The translations under genes and the position numbers were made by a program. Below the pieces are notes generated by a model. It was not told the origin of the DNA, searched no databases, and saw nothing but the letters and a program-made list of their open reading frames with translations. From Alcanivorax sp. S71-1-4 (GTDB taxonomy: Bacteria > Pseudomonadota > Gammaproteobacteria > Pseudomonadales > Alcanivoracaceae), in assembly GCF_009846755.1 (NCBI RefSeq), contig NZ_AQOR01000036.1:1-35769 (forward strand): 35,769 nucleotides of DNA, written 5' to 3'. Shown piece by piece: positions 34,420 through 35,769 of the stretch (within the stretch, counting starts at the first letter, position 1; each line of letters begins with the position of its first letter).

Positions 34420-35340
34420 TCAGACCTCCGACGTCCGGCCGCTCCCCACCGGCACCACCTTCGACAGTGGCACCGGGTCAGGGTGAATGATCACCTCGGC
34501 CGTCGGCATCGCCTCGCGCAGCGAGCGTCCCACATCGGCGATGATGGCGTGCGCCGCCTCCAGCGACAGGTCCTTGTCCAGTTCCACATGCACCTGGATG
34601 AACTGGGTGCGCCCGGATTGCCGGGTGCGCAGGTCATGGAAACCGAGCACGTCCGGATGGCTGGCCACCAGAGCACTGATCCGGGTGCGCTGGGCATCGT
34701 CCAGCTCACGGTCCAGCAGCAATTGCACGGCGGCAAAACCGATGCGCATTGCCGAAATAAAGATATACAGCCCGATCACCAGGGCCACCAGCGCGTCCAC
34801 GCGCAAGTAGCCAAAGCCGGCGGCGATGATGGCGACGATGATGGCCACATTCATGGCCAGATCGCTGGCGTAGTGCAGCGCATCGCCGGCCACCGCCGTG
34901 GAACCGGTGCGCCGTACCACGTGGCGCTGATAACCCACCAGCGCGATGGTCAGCGCGATCGACAGCAGCATCGCACCAATGGCCAGGCCGGTGGCCTCCA
35001 CCGGTTGCGGATGCAACAGCTTGCGCGTGCCCTCCACCACCAGCAGCACCGCCGACAGCGAGATAAACGCTGCCTGGCCCAGCCCGGCCAGTGCCTCGGC
35101 CTTGCCATGGCCGAAACGGTGTTCCGCGTCCGCGGGTTGCAGCGAATAACGCACCGCCAACAGCGTCACCAGCGAGGCGGCGCCGTCCATCAGGGAGTCC
35201 ATCAGCGAGGCCAGCAACGCCACCGAGCCACTGAGCCACCAGACCAGCGCCTTGGCGGTGATCAGGATCAGCGCCACGCACACGGAGGCCAGCGTGGCGC
35301 GGCGCAACAGGCGGGATGCTTCTTCCGGGGTGACGGTCAT
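34420..35340 (-). CDS. Cation diffusion facilitator (FieF/YiiP-like)
   Basis: 306-residue inner-membrane divalent-metal/proton antiporter. The transport site is D48-x3-D52 in SLMDSLMDG and H156-x3-D160 in ALHYASDLAMN, the DD-HD pattern of FieF/YiiP (Zn2+/Fe2+/Cd2+). HRFGHGKAEALA follows helix 2. The C-terminal cytoplasmic domain (about 210-290) has FHDLRTRQSG and the VIIHPDP metal-binding end. It starts 2 bases after the nlpD stop, so it is probably co-transcribed with nlpD. Confidence 0.93.
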   Translation of the reverse strand: MTVTPEEASRLLRRATLASVCVALILITAKALVWWLSGSVALLASLMDSLMDGAASLVTLLAVRYSLQPADAEHRFGHGKAEALAGLGQAAFISLSAVLLVVEGTRKLLHPQPVEATGLAIGAMLLSIALTIALVGYQRHVVRRTGSTAVAGDALHYASDLAMNVAIIVAIIAAGFGYLRVDALVALVIGLYIFISAMRIGFAAVQLLLDRELDDAQRTRISALVASHPDVLGFHDLRTRQSGRTQFIQVHVELDKDLSLEAAHAIIADVGRSLREAMPTAEVIIHPDPVPLSKVVPVGSGRTSEV

Positions 35341-35342
35341 GG

Positions 35343-35769
35343 TCAGGATCGCTTTGGCAACAGGCTGGTCGGGTCCACCGGCTGCCCATCGCGGCGGATT
35401 TCGAAATGCAGCTGGGTACGGAAGGTGCCGGTGGCACCCATGCTGGCAATGCGCTGGCCAATGCGCACGCGCTCGCCCTCGCGCACCAGCATGTCGTGGT
35501 TGTGCGCGTAGGCCGACAGCCAGCGGTCGTTGTGCTTGATGATCAGCAGGTTGCCGTAGCCGGTGAGGCCGTTACCGCGATACACCACCACCCCATCGGC
35601 GGCGGCCAGCACCGGGTCGCCCTCACGCCCGGCGATGGCAATGCCGCGCTGGCCGGCAGCGGAAAAGCCGCTGATCAACTGCCCGTTCGCCGGCCAGCGC
35701 CAGGTCACAGCGCCGGTGCCCGACGGTGTACTGGTGGCAGACGGGCTGCGCGCTGGCGGCGCCGGGGTG
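35343..35769 (-). CDS. nlpD: NlpD-type LytM (M23) murein-hydrolase activator, C-terminal part (cut by window end)
   Basis: The frame is open to the window end and lacks its N-terminus. Visible: a Pro/Ser/Thr-rich linker and then the LytM domain WRWPANGQLISGFS, ADGVVVYRGNGLTGYGN, LIIKHNDRWLSAYAHN, VRIGQRIASMGATGT and LHFEIRRDGQPVDP. The first zinc-histidine position reads QRGIAIAG, as in NlpD/EnvC activators that lost metal binding, so it should activate an amidase (AmiC) and not cut peptidoglycan itself. An internal GTG at about 35708 is not the start. The CDF gene follows by 2 bases. Confidence 0.88.
   Translation of the reverse strand, partial: TPAPPARSPSATSTPSGTGAVTWRWPANGQLISGFSAAGQRGIAIAGREGDPVLAAADGVVVYRGNGLTGYGNLLIIKHNDRWLSAYAHNHDMLVREGERVRIGQRIASMGATGTFRTQLHFEIRRDGQPVDPTSLLPKRS

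Overview
This is a high-GC gammaproteobacterial chromosome segment. It carries a complete rnfABCDGE operon with nth nearby, pyrC, rnt, argG, rimK, gloA, egtBD and an nlpD 3' end. Together with a NhaD antiporter and a BCCT-family osmolyte transporter, this content suggests a marine or halotolerant Oceanospirillales/Pseudomonadales-type bacterium; an Alcanivorax-like genome is my best guess, from gene content only. I see no rRNA, tRNA, CRISPR, prophage or transposase gene.

Layout. 1-7.9 kb: a tiny DUF3096-type membrane protein, pyrC, an Atm1-like ABC exporter, a luciferase-like monooxygenase, a small membrane protein, the ergothioneine pair egtB-egtD and a short coiled-coil protein. 7.9-14.5 kb: a secreted protein of unknown function, nhaD, a DMT-family transporter divergent from its probable LysR regulator, and a BCCT transporter. 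14.6-18.2 kb: an amidase followed by a molybdopterin oxidoreductase, apparently one operon. 18.5-24.7 kb: rnfABCDGE, tightly overlapping, with a frameshift in the repetitive tail of rnfC. 24.8-28.9 kb: two paralogous glycine-zipper envelope proteins flanking an antisense HAD-like gene, then nth, a possible 43-residue ORF and a kinase-like toluene-tolerance-type protein. 28.9-31.7 kb (minus strand): gloA-rimB-rimK-aspartoacylase-like gene, each joined to the next by a 4-base ATGA overlap. 32.1-35.8 kb: argG divergent from rnt, then nlpD (cut by the window end) followed by a cation diffusion facilitator.

The most unusual aspect is not a protein. The window holds at least four families of short, transposase-less palindromic repeats (MITE-like): a GTAGGGTGGGTAGAGC-ended family (3 full copies and one end), a GCAGGCTG(T/C)TGAAAAA-ended family (2 copies of exactly 153 bp and one fragment), a GGGCCTGTTTACAC-ended element and a 325-bp GGGAACCTCTGAATAA-ended element. 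They sit almost exclusively at gene 3' ends. In three convergent gene pairs (pyrC/ABC exporter, monooxygenase/small membrane protein, LysR/BCCT) the two outer ends of the element form the TAG stop codons of both flanking genes. The EamA stop codon is made the same way, and egtD ends inside a repeat. Because these elements begin with G after a TA target, insertion automatically builds TAG stops facing outward on both sides.

Functional themes: possible sodium and redox energetics (Rnf, NhaD, BCCT), thiol and electrophile defence (EgtB/EgtD, GloA, Atm1-like exporter), and post-translational glutamylation of ribosomal protein S6 (RimK with a protease and an M14-fold hydrolase).
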